A DNA stretch of 34,516 nucleotides from Pseudomonadota bacterium (lineage in GTDB: Bacteria; Desulfobacterota; Binatia; UBA1149), in contig JACNKC010000021.1 in NCBI GenBank assembly GCA_014382245.1, positions 1-34,516 of the forward strand, in the 5' to 3' direction. A program made the translations under genes and the position numbers. This document shows, in pieces, positions 14,417 through 23,464 of this stretch. The notes beneath the pieces were generated by a model. The model did no database searches and was not told the origin of the DNA. It worked only from the letters and a program-made list of their open reading frames with translations. How positions within the stretch are numbered: the first letter of the stretch is position 1; every line of letters begins with the position of its first letter.

Positions 14417-15280
14417 ATGGAGACGCTCAAGGCAAGCGCCGTGCAGATGAAATCGGGACCGGACCGTTCGAGCAACCTCGAATGCGCCGGCCAACTGCTG
14501 CGGCAGGCGGCCCGCGAGGGCGCACAGCTGGCGGTACTGCCCGAAATATTCTCCTGGCGCGGTCCCCAGGCCGATGAACTGGCGAACGCCGAAACGATTA
14601 CCGGCCCCAGCTCGCAGGCCGTGGCAGCGCTGGCCGCCGAACTGAAAATCTACATCGTGGCCGGCTCCCTGCTCGAATCGGCCGACACTGAAGCCACCGG
14701 CAGTAACACCGGCATTAACAAGCAGCCTGCCAACGACGCGCCCCCCGAGGCCTGCTACAACACCAGCCTGCTCTTCGGGCCCGGGGGCGAGCTGCTGGCC
14801 TTCTATCGCAAGATACATCTCTTCGACGTGGACATGCCCGGCAGCCTGAGTTTTCGTGAAACCGACACCCGGCTGCCCGGCGACCGCGCGGTCGTGGCCA
14901 CCACCGGGCCGGCCGTACTCGGACTGTCGGTGTGCTACGACCTTCGTTTTCCAGAACTGTATCGCGAGCTGACCGCGCGCGGAGCCGAGATACTGACCGT
15001 CCCCTCGGCCTTTACTTACCCCACCGGCCAGGCCCACTGGAAACTGCTGTTGCGAGCACGCGCGGTTGAGAACCAGGCCTGGGTCATTGCTCCCAACCAG
15101 TACGGCGAGGCCGGCTACGGCTTTGCCGACTACGGGCACTCGATGATCATCGACCCCTGGGGCCGCGTGCTGGCCGAGGCCGGCGACGACGAGGACATGG
15201 TGCTCACCTGCGAGCTCGACGCTGCGGTGCTCGACAAGGTCAGGCGCGAGTTGCCCAGTGCCGACCACAGGAGAATGTAA
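14417..15280 (+). CDS. Nit-family carbon-nitrogen hydrolase
   Basis: A 287-residue nitrilase-superfamily amidase. The Glu-Lys-Cys triad is visible in order: LAVLPEIFSW (Glu), FYRKIHLFDVDMPG (Lys) and LSVCYDLRFPELYR (Cys). Further Nit1-type marks are YNTSLLFGPGGELLAFYRK, HWKLLLRARAVENQAWVIAPNQYG and HSMIIDPWGRVLAEAG. The closest functional family is Nit1/YbeM-type deaminated glutathione amidase, a metabolite-repair enzyme, which is inference. ATG 14417 gives the usual family N-terminus (METLKASAVQM); an upstream in-frame ATG at 14327 adds 30 unrelated residues. moeA follows after 2 nt. Confidence 0.9.
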   Translation: METLKASAVQMKSGPDRSSNLECAGQLLRQAAREGAQLAVLPEIFSWRGPQADELANAETITGPSSQAVAALAAELKIYIVAGSLLESADTEATGSNTGINKQPANDAPPEACYNTSLLFGPGGELLAFYRKIHLFDVDMPGSLSFRETDTRLPGDRAVVATTGPAVLGLSVCYDLRFPELYRELTARGAEILTVPSAFTYPTGQAHWKLLLRARAVENQAWVIAPNQYGEAGYGFADYGHSMIIDPWGRVLAEAGDDEDMVLTCELDAAVLDKVRRELPSADHRRM

Positions 15281-15282
15281 GC

Positions 15283-16542
15283 GTGCCTCGTTTTCTTGAA
15301 CTCGCCCGCCTCGAAGAAGCGACGCAGCTTCTGGAGGTCTTTGCCGCGCTCGACACCGAGTCGGTGGACGCCCGCACCGCCGAGAGCCGGGTGCTCGCCG
15401 AAACCGTGACCGCGACGGCCGACGTACCCAGCTCGACCCGCTCGAGCATGGACGGCTACGCCCTGCGCGCTGCCGACACCGCCGGGGCCAACGAGCAGAA
15501 CGCCGCCGTACTCAAGCTCGCGGGACAGGTCGAAACCGGCCACGCCCCCACCACCGAGCTCGAGGCTGGCAGCGCGCTACGCATATCCACTGGCGGGGTG
15601 CTGCCAGTCGGCGCCGATTCGGTGGTCATGGTCGAGTACACCGACACCGACAGCGGCACTGGCGGCGACGGCGACACCGCTGCCCGGGTGTTCGTGCGCA
15701 AGCAGGTGCAGGAGGGTGCCTGCCTCGTGCCCACGGGCGAGGACATGCGCCGTGGCGACCTGCTCATGCAGCCCGGCCGGCGCTTGAGAGCGAGCGACAC
15801 CGGCGTACTGACGGGGACCGGCCACGAAAGCGTGCGCGTTTTCCGGGTGCCAGTGGCGGGCGTACTCGCCACCGGCGATGAGATCGTAGAACCCGGCACC
15901 GAGCTCGGCCCCGGGCAGGTCTACAACGCCAACCAGTACTCGTTGGCCGCGCTGCTGCGTCGGCGCGGCATAATGCCCGCCGTAAGCATGGTCGTGCCCG
16001 ACGAGGCCGAACGTTTCACGAGGGAGCTGTCACTGGCGATAGAAAAATGCGACGCGGTGTTCGTGTCGGGCGGCAGCTCCAAGGGCACCCGCGACCTGAC
16101 GCTGGCCACCATCAAGAACCTGGGCGGCAAGGTCCTGCTGCACGGCCTGGCCATCGCGCCGGGCAAACCCACCATCATCGCCCGCGTGGGTAATTGCGCC
16201 GTGGTGGGCGTGCCCGGCAACCCGGCGGCAGCCGTGGTGGTCTTTGCACTGCTCGGGGCGTCGCTGCTGCGTCACCTCGAGGGTGAACCCCTCGATCGAA
16301 TACGCGCAACCATGCCCCTGCTTCGCGCGAGGCTGGGCGCCGACGTCAAGGGCAGCAACGGCCGCGAAGACTGGCTGCGCGTGCGCCTGGAAGCCGGCGA
16401 AGACCTGCCCACCGCGCAACCCGTGCCTGGCCGATCGCTGTCGCTATCGTCGCTCGCCCGCGCAGACGGACTCGCTCGCATAGCCCTGCACCGCGACTCG
16501 GCCGCCGCAGGAGAAACAGTGGAGGTCCTGCTTCTCGACTGA
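15283..16542 (+). CDS. moeA: Molybdopterin molybdenumtransferase MoeA
   Basis: A 419-residue MoeA protein inserting molybdate into adenylylated molybdopterin. Visible motifs are SSTRSSMDGYALRAADT (MDGYA at 56-60), GHAPTTELEAGSALRISTGGVLPVGADSVVMVEYT, PVAGVLATGDEIVEPG, VYNANQYSLAALL, and SGGSSKGTRDLTLATI in the catalytic MogA-like domain. GKPTIIARVGNCAVVGVPGNPAAAV follows. Length is normal. Starts with GTG 2 nt after the Nit-family gene, with a second moeA-type gene 15 nt downstream, so the three probably form one operon. Confidence 0.94.
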   Translation: MPRFLELARLEEATQLLEVFAALDTESVDARTAESRVLAETVTATADVPSSTRSSMDGYALRAADTAGANEQNAAVLKLAGQVETGHAPTTELEAGSALRISTGGVLPVGADSVVMVEYTDTDSGTGGDGDTAARVFVRKQVQEGACLVPTGEDMRRGDLLMQPGRRLRASDTGVLTGTGHESVRVFRVPVAGVLATGDEIVEPGTELGPGQVYNANQYSLAALLRRRGIMPAVSMVVPDEAERFTRELSLAIEKCDAVFVSGGSSKGTRDLTLATIKNLGGKVLLHGLAIAPGKPTIIARVGNCAVVGVPGNPAAAVVVFALLGASLLRHLEGEPLDRIRATMPLLRARLGADVKGSNGREDWLRVRLEAGEDLPTAQPVPGRSLSLSSLARADGLARIALHRDSAAAGETVEVLLLD

Positions 16543-16557
16543 GAGCTGGCAAGCGGT

Positions 16558-18177
16558 GTGGGTAAAAAATCCGACAACGCGCGTGCCGCTGTGAGCGCGC
16601 CTCGCCTCTCACTGGCCGCGGCCCGTGAGCTGCTGCTGTCGCTTGCGCCTGCGACAGGCGAAGAAGATATCGAACCGTCGCTCGCGCTCGGCCGTACCAG
16701 CTCGCAAGCGGTGTACAGCCGCCACGCCAATCCCAACTACCGGGCCGCCGCAATGGACGGAATCGCGGTTCGCGCCGCCGACACGATCACCGCGGGCAAA
16801 ACCTCTCCCTGCACGCTGCCCGAACACCGCTCCCGCGACACGGCGCCCACGGGGGCCTGTGCGCCGGTGGACACCGGCATGGCCATGCCCGACTGGGCCG
16901 ACGCGGTTGTCATGGTCGAACACAGCAAGCAGGTCGAGGGCGGCTGGCAGATCACCTCGCCGGTGGCGGTCGGCAAGCACGTGCGCAGGGCGGGCGAAGA
17001 CGTCGGCGCCGGCGTGCAACTACTGGGCCGCGGATGCCGCGTGGGCGCGGCCGAAATCGGCGCAATGCTCGCGACCGGTGTCGAATCGCTGAAATTACGC
17101 TTGCCCCCCACGGTGGCGATCCTCGCCACCGGCGACGAGGTGGTTCAACCCGGCCAAGCGGCTGCGCCGGGCGCCGTCATCGAGTTCAACTCGCGGGTAC
17201 TCGCGGCCATGCTGCAAGAGCGCGGGGCAAAGCCCGTGTACCTCGGCCACGTGGCCGACGACCCCGCCGAGTTGGCGCGAATCATCGGCGAGGGCACAAC
17301 CAGCCACGACCTGCTCTGCGTTATCGCGGGTAGCTCTGCCGGCCGCCGCGATCACACGGTCGACGTGCTCGCCGGGCTCGGCGATGTGCTCGTCCGCGGC
17401 GTGGACCTGGTGCCGGGCCGACCGGCTATCATCGCCCGGGCCAACGGCACCCCCATACTCGGTATTCCCGGCTACCCGGTATCGGCCTGGGCCGTGTGCC
17501 GCGAACTGTTGTTGCCACTGGTAGACGCCTGCCTGGGTGGGCAGGCAGGCCAGCCCACCGTGGTGACGGCCGAGCTCCTGCGCGCCGCGCCCTCGAGACT
17601 CGGCGTCGAAGAACTGGTGCGGGTATGCCTGCGCCGTGACCGCGAACGCCTGCTGGCGGCACCACTGCCGCGCTCTTCGGGTTCGATCACCACGCTCCTG
17701 CGCGCCGACGCGATTCTGCGCGTAGCGGCCCACGCCGAGGGCGCCGAGCCCGGGCCCGTGGAACTGGAGATGCTGCGCCCGCTCGATCGGGCGCTCGATA
17801 CGCCATTGCTGGCCGGTGACCCCCATCCCGTGGTCGAGCTGTTGGCCGAGCTGTCGTGCCGCGGCCGAGGACACGACGCTGAGGGCCACCACAACGCGCC
17901 GGCGCCGGCGTGGTTAGGGCTGGGCGCGGCCGATGGCCTGGTTGCCGTAGCCCGTGGCGAGGCCGACCTTGCGCTGCTCGATGAAGAGCAGGCCGCCAGC
18001 CTTGGCGAAGATATCAGCCGGGCAACCGAGACCGGGGCGCGCTTGCTCAAGCTGGGCTTCGAGGACAAGACCTTCCTGCTCGTGTTGGCCGAGCACGGCC
18101 CGGTGGCAGAGCGAATCGCGCGCGCGCTGGCCGACCAGTCACTGCTGGACGAAGCCCGGCTGGCGCTGCTCGACTGA
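16558..18177 (+). CDS. Second MoeA-type protein with a shortened C-terminal binding-protein-like domain
   Basis: A 539-residue protein starting at GTG. Residues 15-400 are a full MoeA: AAAMDGIAVRAADT (MDGIA 66-70), VAILATGDEVVQPG, IEFNSRVLAAML, IAGSSAGRRDHTVDVLAGLG, and GRPAIIARANGTPILGIPGYPVSAW. From about residue 405 a tail (LLAGDPHPVVELLAEL..., LGLGAADGLVAVARGEADLALLDEE...) resembles the PBP-like domain fused to MoeA in archaea and some deltaproteobacteria, which is thought to sense or select the metal or ligand. The tail is about 135 residues against roughly 190 for a full domain, so it may be degenerate. Divergence from the neighbouring moeA suggests a specialised role (molybdate versus tungstate, or a distinct cofactor); this is inference. 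Confidence 0.88.
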   Translation: MGKKSDNARAAVSAPRLSLAAARELLLSLAPATGEEDIEPSLALGRTSSQAVYSRHANPNYRAAAMDGIAVRAADTITAGKTSPCTLPEHRSRDTAPTGACAPVDTGMAMPDWADAVVMVEHSKQVEGGWQITSPVAVGKHVRRAGEDVGAGVQLLGRGCRVGAAEIGAMLATGVESLKLRLPPTVAILATGDEVVQPGQAAAPGAVIEFNSRVLAAMLQERGAKPVYLGHVADDPAELARIIGEGTTSHDLLCVIAGSSAGRRDHTVDVLAGLGDVLVRGVDLVPGRPAIIARANGTPILGIPGYPVSAWAVCRELLLPLVDACLGGQAGQPTVVTAELLRAAPSRLGVEELVRVCLRRDRERLLAAPLPRSSGSITTLLRADAILRVAAHAEGAEPGPVELEMLRPLDRALDTPLLAGDPHPVVELLAELSCRGRGHDAEGHHNAPAPAWLGLGAADGLVAVARGEADLALLDEEQAASLGEDISRATETGARLLKLGFEDKTFLLVLAEHGPVAERIARALADQSLLDEARLALLD

Positions 18178-18185
18178 CGGTCGAC

Positions 18186-18932
18186 TCAGCTCAAGCCTTC
18201 TACGATTTCTTCTACGATCTGCCTGGCGGCCGCGCGCGGATCACCGGCGTCGCGAATGGGCCGCCCGATCACGACGTAGTCGGCCCCTCGCCTGATGGCG
18301 TCGGCCGGGCCCGCTGTGCGCTTCTGGTCACCCTTGTCGCTTCCCGCCGGTCGTATGCCCGGGGTAAGCACGATGAAGTCGCGGCCACAGGCTTCGCGTA
18401 TGGCGCCAATCTCGCGGGGCGACGCCACCACCCCGTCCATGCCCGAGTCACGCGCCAGCAAAGCCAGCCGAACAACCTGGTCGTCGAGCTCACCATCAAC
18501 ACCTATGGCACGCAGGTCGCTGGCGTCAATACTGGTGAGCACGGTCACGGCCAGCATCCGCGGACGTTCAAGATTCTCGGTACGGCAAACCCTGTCTACC
18601 GAACGCACTGCCTCACGCATCATGGCCGCGCTTCCAGACGCGTGCAGGTTGAAGATCGAAACACCCAGCCTCGTGGCCTCCATCGCAGCGCGGGCGACGG
18701 TGCGCGGGATGTCATGGAACTTGAGGTCGAGAAAAACTTCGCTGCCCCGCTCCTTCACGTGCTCGATCACCGGCGGGCCGCTGCTCATGAACAACTGCTT
18801 ACCGACCTTGAACATGCCCACGCTGTCACCCAACAGGGTTATAAACTCGTCGGCTTCGGCTATCGTGCCTACGTCGAGGGCAAAAATGAGTTTCCTGCGG
18901 GCGACCTCGTAGATTTCAGACGAGGCCGTCAC
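18186..18932 (-). CDS. pyrF: Orotidine 5'-phosphate decarboxylase
   Basis: Last step of UMP synthesis, decarboxylating OMP. The 248-residue TIM barrel has KLIFALDVGTIAEADEF, the catalytic signature FLDLKFHDIPRTV (Asp-Lys-Asp), VLTSIDASDLRAIG, the phosphate-binding LTPGIRPAGSDKGDQKR, and the C-terminal ADYVVIGRPIRDAGDP. Starts with GTG in a 4-nt GTGA overlap with the proS stop, so it is translationally coupled to it. Ends 8 nt from the convergent moeA-type gene. Confidence 0.96.
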   Translation of the reverse strand: MTASSEIYEVARRKLIFALDVGTIAEADEFITLLGDSVGMFKVGKQLFMSSGPPVIEHVKERGSEVFLDLKFHDIPRTVARAAMEATRLGVSIFNLHASGSAAMMREAVRSVDRVCRTENLERPRMLAVTVLTSIDASDLRAIGVDGELDDQVVRLALLARDSGMDGVVASPREIGAIREACGRDFIVLTPGIRPAGSDKGDQKRTAGPADAIRRGADYVVIGRPIRDAGDPRAAARQIVEEIVEGLS

Positions 18933-20641
18933 CGCGCGAGCGCCTCGCTGACCGCAGCCACTATGTGCTGAGCGGCCGAGTCCAGCGCCAGGTCACTGCT
19001 CTCGCCGCTTCTTCGCTCGCGCAGCTCAACGGTCCCCTGCTTGACGCCACGCGGTCCGATCGTGACCCGCCAGGGTATGCCGAGCAGGTCGGCATCGTTG
19101 AACTTCACTCCCGCCCTCTCGTCGCGGTCGTCGAGAATGACCTCGACGCCGGCCGCCAGTAACTGCTCGTAGAGCTTTTCCGAGGCCGCGCGGGTATCGT
19201 CGTCCTTCCACTTGACGGGCAGCAGCAGCACCTGCACCGGGGCGATGGCCGGCGGCCAGATTATGCCATCGTCGTCGTGGTTCTGTTCAATGGCAGCGGC
19301 CATGGTACGCGTGATGCCGATGCCGTAGGTGCCCATCTCCATCACGCACTCGTTGCCATCGGTATCGAGGTAAGTGGCGCCCATGGCCTCGGAATATTTG
19401 CTGCCAAGGTAGAAAACCTGGCCGACCTCTATCCCGCGAAAAGCCTGGTAGCTGCCGCCGTTGCAGCGCGGGCAGGGGTCACCCGCAGCGGCTTCGCGCA
19501 GGTCGTGAAACTCGGCCACCGGAAAGTCTCTTTGCTGGTCTATCCCCGAAAGGTGAAGGTCGGCGCGATTGGCCCCGCTGATCATGCCCGTGGCACCGCG
19601 CAGTCGCAGGTCGACGACCAGTTCGATCTCCAGCCCGACCGGGCCGGCGAAACCCTGCGGCGCGCCGCTCATCTTCTTGACCTCGTCGGCTTCGGCCATC
19701 CGCAACTCGGTTGCGCCCAGTGCCCGCTTAAGCTTTGCCTCGCTCAGCTGGTCATCGCCCCTCACGAGCGCTGCCACTCCGCGGTCGTCGGCCACGAACA
19801 ACAGCGTTTTTACGAAACGCCCGGCTGGCTCCGACAACATGGCCGACACGTCTTCTATGCTTCCCGCTCCCGGCGTTGAGACCTCGCTGGGTTCCGACGA
19901 TTCGAAGAGCCCGGGCTCGCCGACCGCCAGCTCGGCCTTCTCTACGTTGGCCGCGTAGTCGCAGTGGTCGCAGCCGAGGATCAAGTCTTCACCGGACTCG
20001 GCCAGTACCTGGAATTCGTGCGAACCCGACCCCCCTATGGCGCCGGTATCGGCCTCCACCGCCCTGAAGTCGAGACCGCAGCGGGTAAAAATTCGCGCGT
20101 AGGTGTCGTACATCAGTTGGTACTCACGGCGACAGTCTTCCTCGTCAACGTGAAACGAGTACCCGTCCTTCATCAGGAACTCTCTTCCGCGCATGAGTCC
20201 GAAACGCGGACGGATCTCATCCCTGAACTTGGTGTCGACCTGGTAGAGATTGAGCGGAAGCTCCCTGTAAGAACGCACGTTGCCACGAACGAGATCGGTC
20301 ATTACCTCCTCGTGGGTAGGGCCGACACAGAACTCGCGGCCACTGCGGTCGACGAGCCGCAGCAACTCGGGCCCGTAGGCATCCCAGCGCCCACTTTCGC
20401 GCCACAACTCGGCCGGGCTCAACAGCGGCAGCGACACTTCCTGGCAACCGGCCGCGTCGAGCTCTTCCCTTACGATAGCTTCTATCTTTCGAACGGTCCT
20501 CAGGCCGAGGGGGAGGATATCGTATATGCCGCGGGCTACCTGGCGTATCAGTCCCGCGCGCAGCATCAGTCGGTGACTCACCACCTCGGCGTCGGAGGGG
20601 TCTTCCTTTACTGTTTGAAGAAGCAGTCGGGTGTAACGCAT
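18929..20641 (-). CDS. proS: Prolyl-tRNA synthetase
   Basis: A class II synthetase charging tRNA(Pro). From ATG 20641 it is 570 residues, the usual length of the bacterial type with an editing (INS) insert. Motifs include SHRLMLRAGLIRQVARGIYDILPLG, GPTHEEVMTDLVRG, RDEIRPRFGLMRGREFLMKDGYSFH (motif 2) and MGTYGIGITRTMAAAIEQNHDDDGIIWP (motif 3). The central insert (about 225-385) contains VKTLLFVADDRGVAALVRGD. The frame opens 16 codons earlier, but MRYTRLLLQT is the family start and has GAGAG just upstream. Coupled to pyrF downstream. Confidence 0.96.
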   Translation of the reverse strand: MRYTRLLLQTVKEDPSDAEVVSHRLMLRAGLIRQVARGIYDILPLGLRTVRKIEAIVREELDAAGCQEVSLPLLSPAELWRESGRWDAYGPELLRLVDRSGREFCVGPTHEEVMTDLVRGNVRSYRELPLNLYQVDTKFRDEIRPRFGLMRGREFLMKDGYSFHVDEEDCRREYQLMYDTYARIFTRCGLDFRAVEADTGAIGGSGSHEFQVLAESGEDLILGCDHCDYAANVEKAELAVGEPGLFESSEPSEVSTPGAGSIEDVSAMLSEPAGRFVKTLLFVADDRGVAALVRGDDQLSEAKLKRALGATELRMAEADEVKKMSGAPQGFAGPVGLEIELVVDLRLRGATGMISGANRADLHLSGIDQQRDFPVAEFHDLREAAAGDPCPRCNGGSYQAFRGIEVGQVFYLGSKYSEAMGATYLDTDGNECVMEMGTYGIGITRTMAAAIEQNHDDDGIIWPPAIAPVQVLLLPVKWKDDDTRAASEKLYEQLLAAGVEVILDDRDERAGVKFNDADLLGIPWRVTIGPRGVKQGTVELRERRSGESSDLALDSAAQHIVAAVSEALAR

Positions 20642-20660
20642 AGATGACTCTCGCGTCGAA

Positions 20661-20689
20661 CTTCTACGACAAGGTAGCCACGACGGCAA
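20661..20689 (-). promoter_or_regulatory. Sigma70-like promoter of proS-pyrF
   Basis: On the minus strand, TTGCCG (20689-20684), 17 nt, TAGAAG (20666-20661). The -10 ends 19 nt before the proS ATG, leaving a short leader with a GAGAG Shine-Dalgarno-like element. This makes proS a leadered contrast to the leaderless genes in the window. Confidence 0.45.
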
Positions 20690-20701
20690 CAGGCCCGGGT
20701 T

Positions 20702-21667
20702 TCACCCCACGCCCACGCCAGCCAGCCCGGCCAGGCGGGCCGCCCCCATGGCACCTGCCAGTCGGCCGTGAACCGCCGCCACCGTTCGCAGCTCGTCTAT
20801 GCCGCGGGCAAACAACCCGGCTGCAATCTCGCGCCTGATATCGTCCACCCGAGCCATGAAGACCGGGGCCAGTCCACCACCCAGTATGATCAGTGGCAGG
20901 TCCATCGAGTTGACCGCCGACGCCAGGCCGGCTCCCAGCGCGGCGATCATTTGCCCGACCAGGCGCGCGGCGACTTCGTCACCCCCGGCGTTCTCAAACA
21001 GGCTGTGGGCCAGCCCCCGGTCCTCCTGCCCTGCGCGGGCAAGCAATCTCGACCGCTGCGCAGCATCGAGTTCATCGACCATGGCCACCGTCGCCGTTTC
21101 GGACACGTAGGCTTCAAGACAACCCCGGGCCGAGCAGCCGCAGCGGCGGCCGCCCTGCACGATCACCGCGTGCCCGAGTTCGCAGCCGCGGCCAGAGGGT
21201 CCGCGGTAGAGCTTGCCGCCCAACACCAGGCCCGAACCCAGGCCCGTGCCCAGGGTCACCAGCAGGTAGTCAAGCTCGCCGTCCGCGGCGCCGCCGAGAC
21301 CCTCGGCCAGGGCTGCGCAGTTGGCGTCGTTTTCAACCAGGACCGGCCGGGCCAACGCTGCGGCCAGGCGCTCGGCAAGTACTACGCCCTGCAGGGCCGG
21401 AAGGTTGGGGCTGCCAAGCAGGCGGCCGGCAGAGTCGAGCACGCCGGGTACGCCCAGCCCGAGAGCCGCGCTGCTGCCGGGGGTCTCGCCTGCTGAAGAC
21501 TCCAGCCCGCCAACCAGCGTGGCCACCATGTCGACCAGTCGCCGCAGATCGGTGTCGCCGCCGCTGGGCAGAGAGGCCTGGTCGAGCAGCGCACCGGAGG
21601 GCGACACCAGCACGGCCTTGATGGTCTGCCCGCCCAGGTCGAGGCCCACGCCAGGGGAAGCCTTCAA
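20702..21667 (-). CDS. ROK-family sugar kinase (glucokinase-like)
   Basis: A 321-residue protein. The N-terminal phosphate-1 motif is GVGLDLGGQTIKAVLVSPSG. ENDANCAALAEGLGGA contains the substrate-binding Asn-Asp pair, LLVTLGTGLGSGLVLGG is the ATP-binding loop, and ELGHAVIVQGGRRCGCSARGCLEAY carries the ROK Glu-x-Gly-His and zinc-binding Cys cluster. ROK kinases phosphorylate glucose, fructose or amino sugars; glucokinase is the most likely activity but the substrate cannot be fixed from sequence. The start overlaps the DUF502 stop by 4 nt (ATGA), making it the last gene of the flippase-DUF502-ROK unit. Confidence 0.9.
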   Translation of the reverse strand: MKASPGVGLDLGGQTIKAVLVSPSGALLDQASLPSGGDTDLRRLVDMVATLVGGLESSAGETPGSSAALGLGVPGVLDSAGRLLGSPNLPALQGVVLAERLAAALARPVLVENDANCAALAEGLGGAADGELDYLLVTLGTGLGSGLVLGGKLYRGPSGRGCELGHAVIVQGGRRCGCSARGCLEAYVSETATVAMVDELDAAQRSRLLARAGQEDRGLAHSLFENAGGDEVAARLVGQMIAALGAGLASAVNSMDLPLIILGGGLAPVFMARVDDIRREIAAGLFARGIDELRTVAAVHGRLAGAMGAARLAGLAGVGVG

Positions 21668-22302
21668 CTGGATATGCCTGCGCGTGCCGCCGAGCGCAGG
21701 GTGGCCGGCATCGAGCCGCCGCAGGAGAGCACAGCAGAAATCCCGTCTTCGAGACTCATCTCGGCATCGAGTACCCGGTCCCGCGGCAGCAGCATGACGT
21801 CGCCCAGGTAGAGATGGTTGGTGGGCACGTACACCGTGGCGTACTCGAGCAAATCGCCCGGGCCACCGGGCTCTGCCCCTGAACGATCGACAACGAATTC
21901 GCTGGTGAGAAACCCCAGGCTCCAGGGGAGCCCGAATTCGTCGAGCACGATGACGGTGCGCTTGAAATTACTCGACTCGCCGCCGCTCGAAAAGCCACGC
22001 ACCACCTGCTGGACGGTGCCGTACACCGACCTGACCAACGGCACCCGCGACACGACCTTTTCGAACCTGCGGACCAACGCCTCGCCCACGAGGTGACTCG
22101 AAAAGTGACCGAGCACGATGACTATGGCCAGGGTAAGAACTACGCCCGCGCCCGGTATATCGCTGCCGAAGTAGATGTGAAGCAGCGGTTGCGAAAAATC
22201 GTCGAGCAGGGAGAACAGCACCTGCAGCACCCAGAGCGTCGCGGCCACCGGCAGTATGACCAGCAGGCCACCTATGAACTTGTTGCGCAGCCTTGCGATC
22301 AC
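21664..22302 (-). CDS. DUF502 family membrane protein
   Basis: A 212-residue protein. The start is GTG 22302, overlapping the upstream stop by 4 nt; the frame is open further upstream but in the shadow of the flippase gene. Two N-terminal membrane helices (KFIGGLLVILPVAATLWVLQVLF and IPGAGVVLTLAIVIVLGHF) are followed by the DUF502 core: RVPLVRSVYGTVQQVVRGFSS, FKRTVIVLDEF, GFLTSE and YVPTNHLYLGDVMLLPRDRV. The biochemical function of DUF502 is unknown. Position between a lipid flippase-like protein and a kinase suggests an envelope role, but that is inference. Confidence 0.9.
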   Translation of the reverse strand: MIARLRNKFIGGLLVILPVAATLWVLQVLFSLLDDFSQPLLHIYFGSDIPGAGVVLTLAIVIVLGHFSSHLVGEALVRRFEKVVSRVPLVRSVYGTVQQVVRGFSSGGESSNFKRTVIVLDEFGLPWSLGFLTSEFVVDRSGAEPGGPGDLLEYATVYVPTNHLYLGDVMLLPRDRVLDAEMSLEDGISAVLSCGGSMPATLRSAARAGISS

Positions 22303-23396
22303 GACAGCATCTCCTCGGCTTCGGCTTCTTCGTCGCTCACCTCGGCAAACGCTCCACGCGCCAGCAACAAGGCCAACGCCACCGGAATCACGTAGAAACA
22401 GACCCTGAAAATCACTATGGGAAGAAACGAATCCTTTAACGCGATGCCCACGCCGGCAAAGGTAGCCGCCATGGTAGCCTCGAGCACGCCCACGCCCCCG
22501 GGTACGAAAGAAATGACCGCCACCACGATAGACACCGAAAATCCCACCGCCACCTGGCTGTAAGTGGCCGGGTAGCCCACGCTGTAAAAGGCCGCGTAGA
22601 GAATACCCACCGTGAACAACCAGTCGAAAAATATCCACGCCACCGGGCGCGACAAGGCGGCCGGCCGTTCCGCGAGGAACTCCATGCCCTCGTTGAGGTG
22701 AGACAGAAGCAGGTCCAGGCGTCGGCCCTGCGGCTCCTGCTTACCGAGACGCCTGAGCACCCAGTGTCCGGCACGCGCACAGAAGCCGAGAAAGCGGTTA
22801 CGAAGAGAGCGGCGCAGTATCATCGTCGCCGCGGCACCGAGAAACAGCACGAGCACGACCACCACCGTAACCGCCGCGGTGACGCGGGCGTCGCCCGCCT
22901 CGCTGCCCAGGAGCAGGTGGCCCATGCCGTAAAGAATAAACAGCAGCAGCATGAAGTTGGTTATCAGCGTCTGCGTAAACGAGATCAGTACCGATTTGCC
23001 CGAGTTGACACCCTTCTTGCGCAGCATGACCGTGCGCAGGGCGAAGCCGCTCAGGCCCCCGGTGGGCAGCAGGTAGTTCACGGCGTTGGCCACGAAAGTG
23101 ATCCGCAGCATGTCGAGAGATTTGACCGGACTGCCGGCGGCACGCGCTATGCCCTCGTAGGAAAGGGACATGGTGACATAGCTCATCAGGGTGGCCGCTA
23201 AGGGTAGCAACAGCAGCAGGGGAGATACGCCCGACAGGGCTTCGAACATCTGGCCGGCACCGGCTATCCAGGCCATGGCGGCGTAGACCAGCAAGAGGCC
23301 TATTCCTCCGAACACCGCGCCGCGGGTCAGTCGATCGCTAAGAGAAGCTGGCCGATCGCCGCGAATGTCATCACTCACCCCACCCACGGACACCAT
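22299..23396 (-). CDS. Flippase-like integral membrane protein (LPG synthase transmembrane-region family)
   Basis: A 365-residue protein with about eight predicted hydrophobic segments. Family marks are [39 protein letters not shown], the central [19 protein letters not shown], and [22 protein letters not shown] near the C-terminus. This matches the UPF0104 / lysylphosphatidylglycerol synthetase transmembrane family, whose members flip aminoacylated lipids or related polar lipids. No aminoacyl-transferase domain is fused, so only the flippase-like half is present. A -10-like CATAGT ends 7 nt before the ATG, but no good -35 is seen. Confidence 0.88.
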   Translation of the reverse strand: MVSVGGVSDDIRGDRPASLSDRLTRGAVFGGIGLLLVYAAMAWIAGAGQMFEALSGVSPLLLLLPLAATLMSYVTMSLSYEGIARAAGSPVKSLDMLRITFVANAVNYLLPTGGLSGFALRTVMLRKKGVNSGKSVLISFTQTLITNFMLLLFILYGMGHLLLGSEAGDARVTAAVTVVVVLVLFLGAAATMILRRSLRNRFLGFCARAGHWVLRRLGKQEPQGRRLDLLLSHLNEGMEFLAERPAALSRPVAWIFFDWLFTVGILYAAFYSVGYPATYSQVAVGFSVSIVVAVISFVPGGVGVLEATMAATFAGVGIALKDSFLPIVIFRVCFYVIPVALALLLARGAFAEVSDEEAEAEEMLS

Positions 23397-23403
23397 TGTT
23401 TCA

Positions 23404-23409
23404 ACTATG
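23404..23409 (-). promoter_or_regulatory. Possible -10 element for the flippase-like gene
   Basis: CATAGT on the minus strand ends 7 nt before the ATG at 23396, the same spacing as the leaderless promoters elsewhere. The matching -35 position (CCTCCC) is poor, so this is a weak call. Confidence 0.25.
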
Positions 23410-23464
23410 GAGCCGATTTGCCAGTCGGGAGGGCCACCCCGACCTGCGCCCCACCCTTACTGAC

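Noticed and set aside
14288-15268. Minus-strand 326-codon open frame
   Set aside because: Antisense to the Nit-family gene, which has a full Glu-Lys-Cys triad.
22303-22638. Upstream extension of the DUF502 frame
   Set aside because: The extra 112 codons are Arg/Gly-rich shadow of the flippase gene; GTG 22302 with a 4-nt overlap fits the family start.
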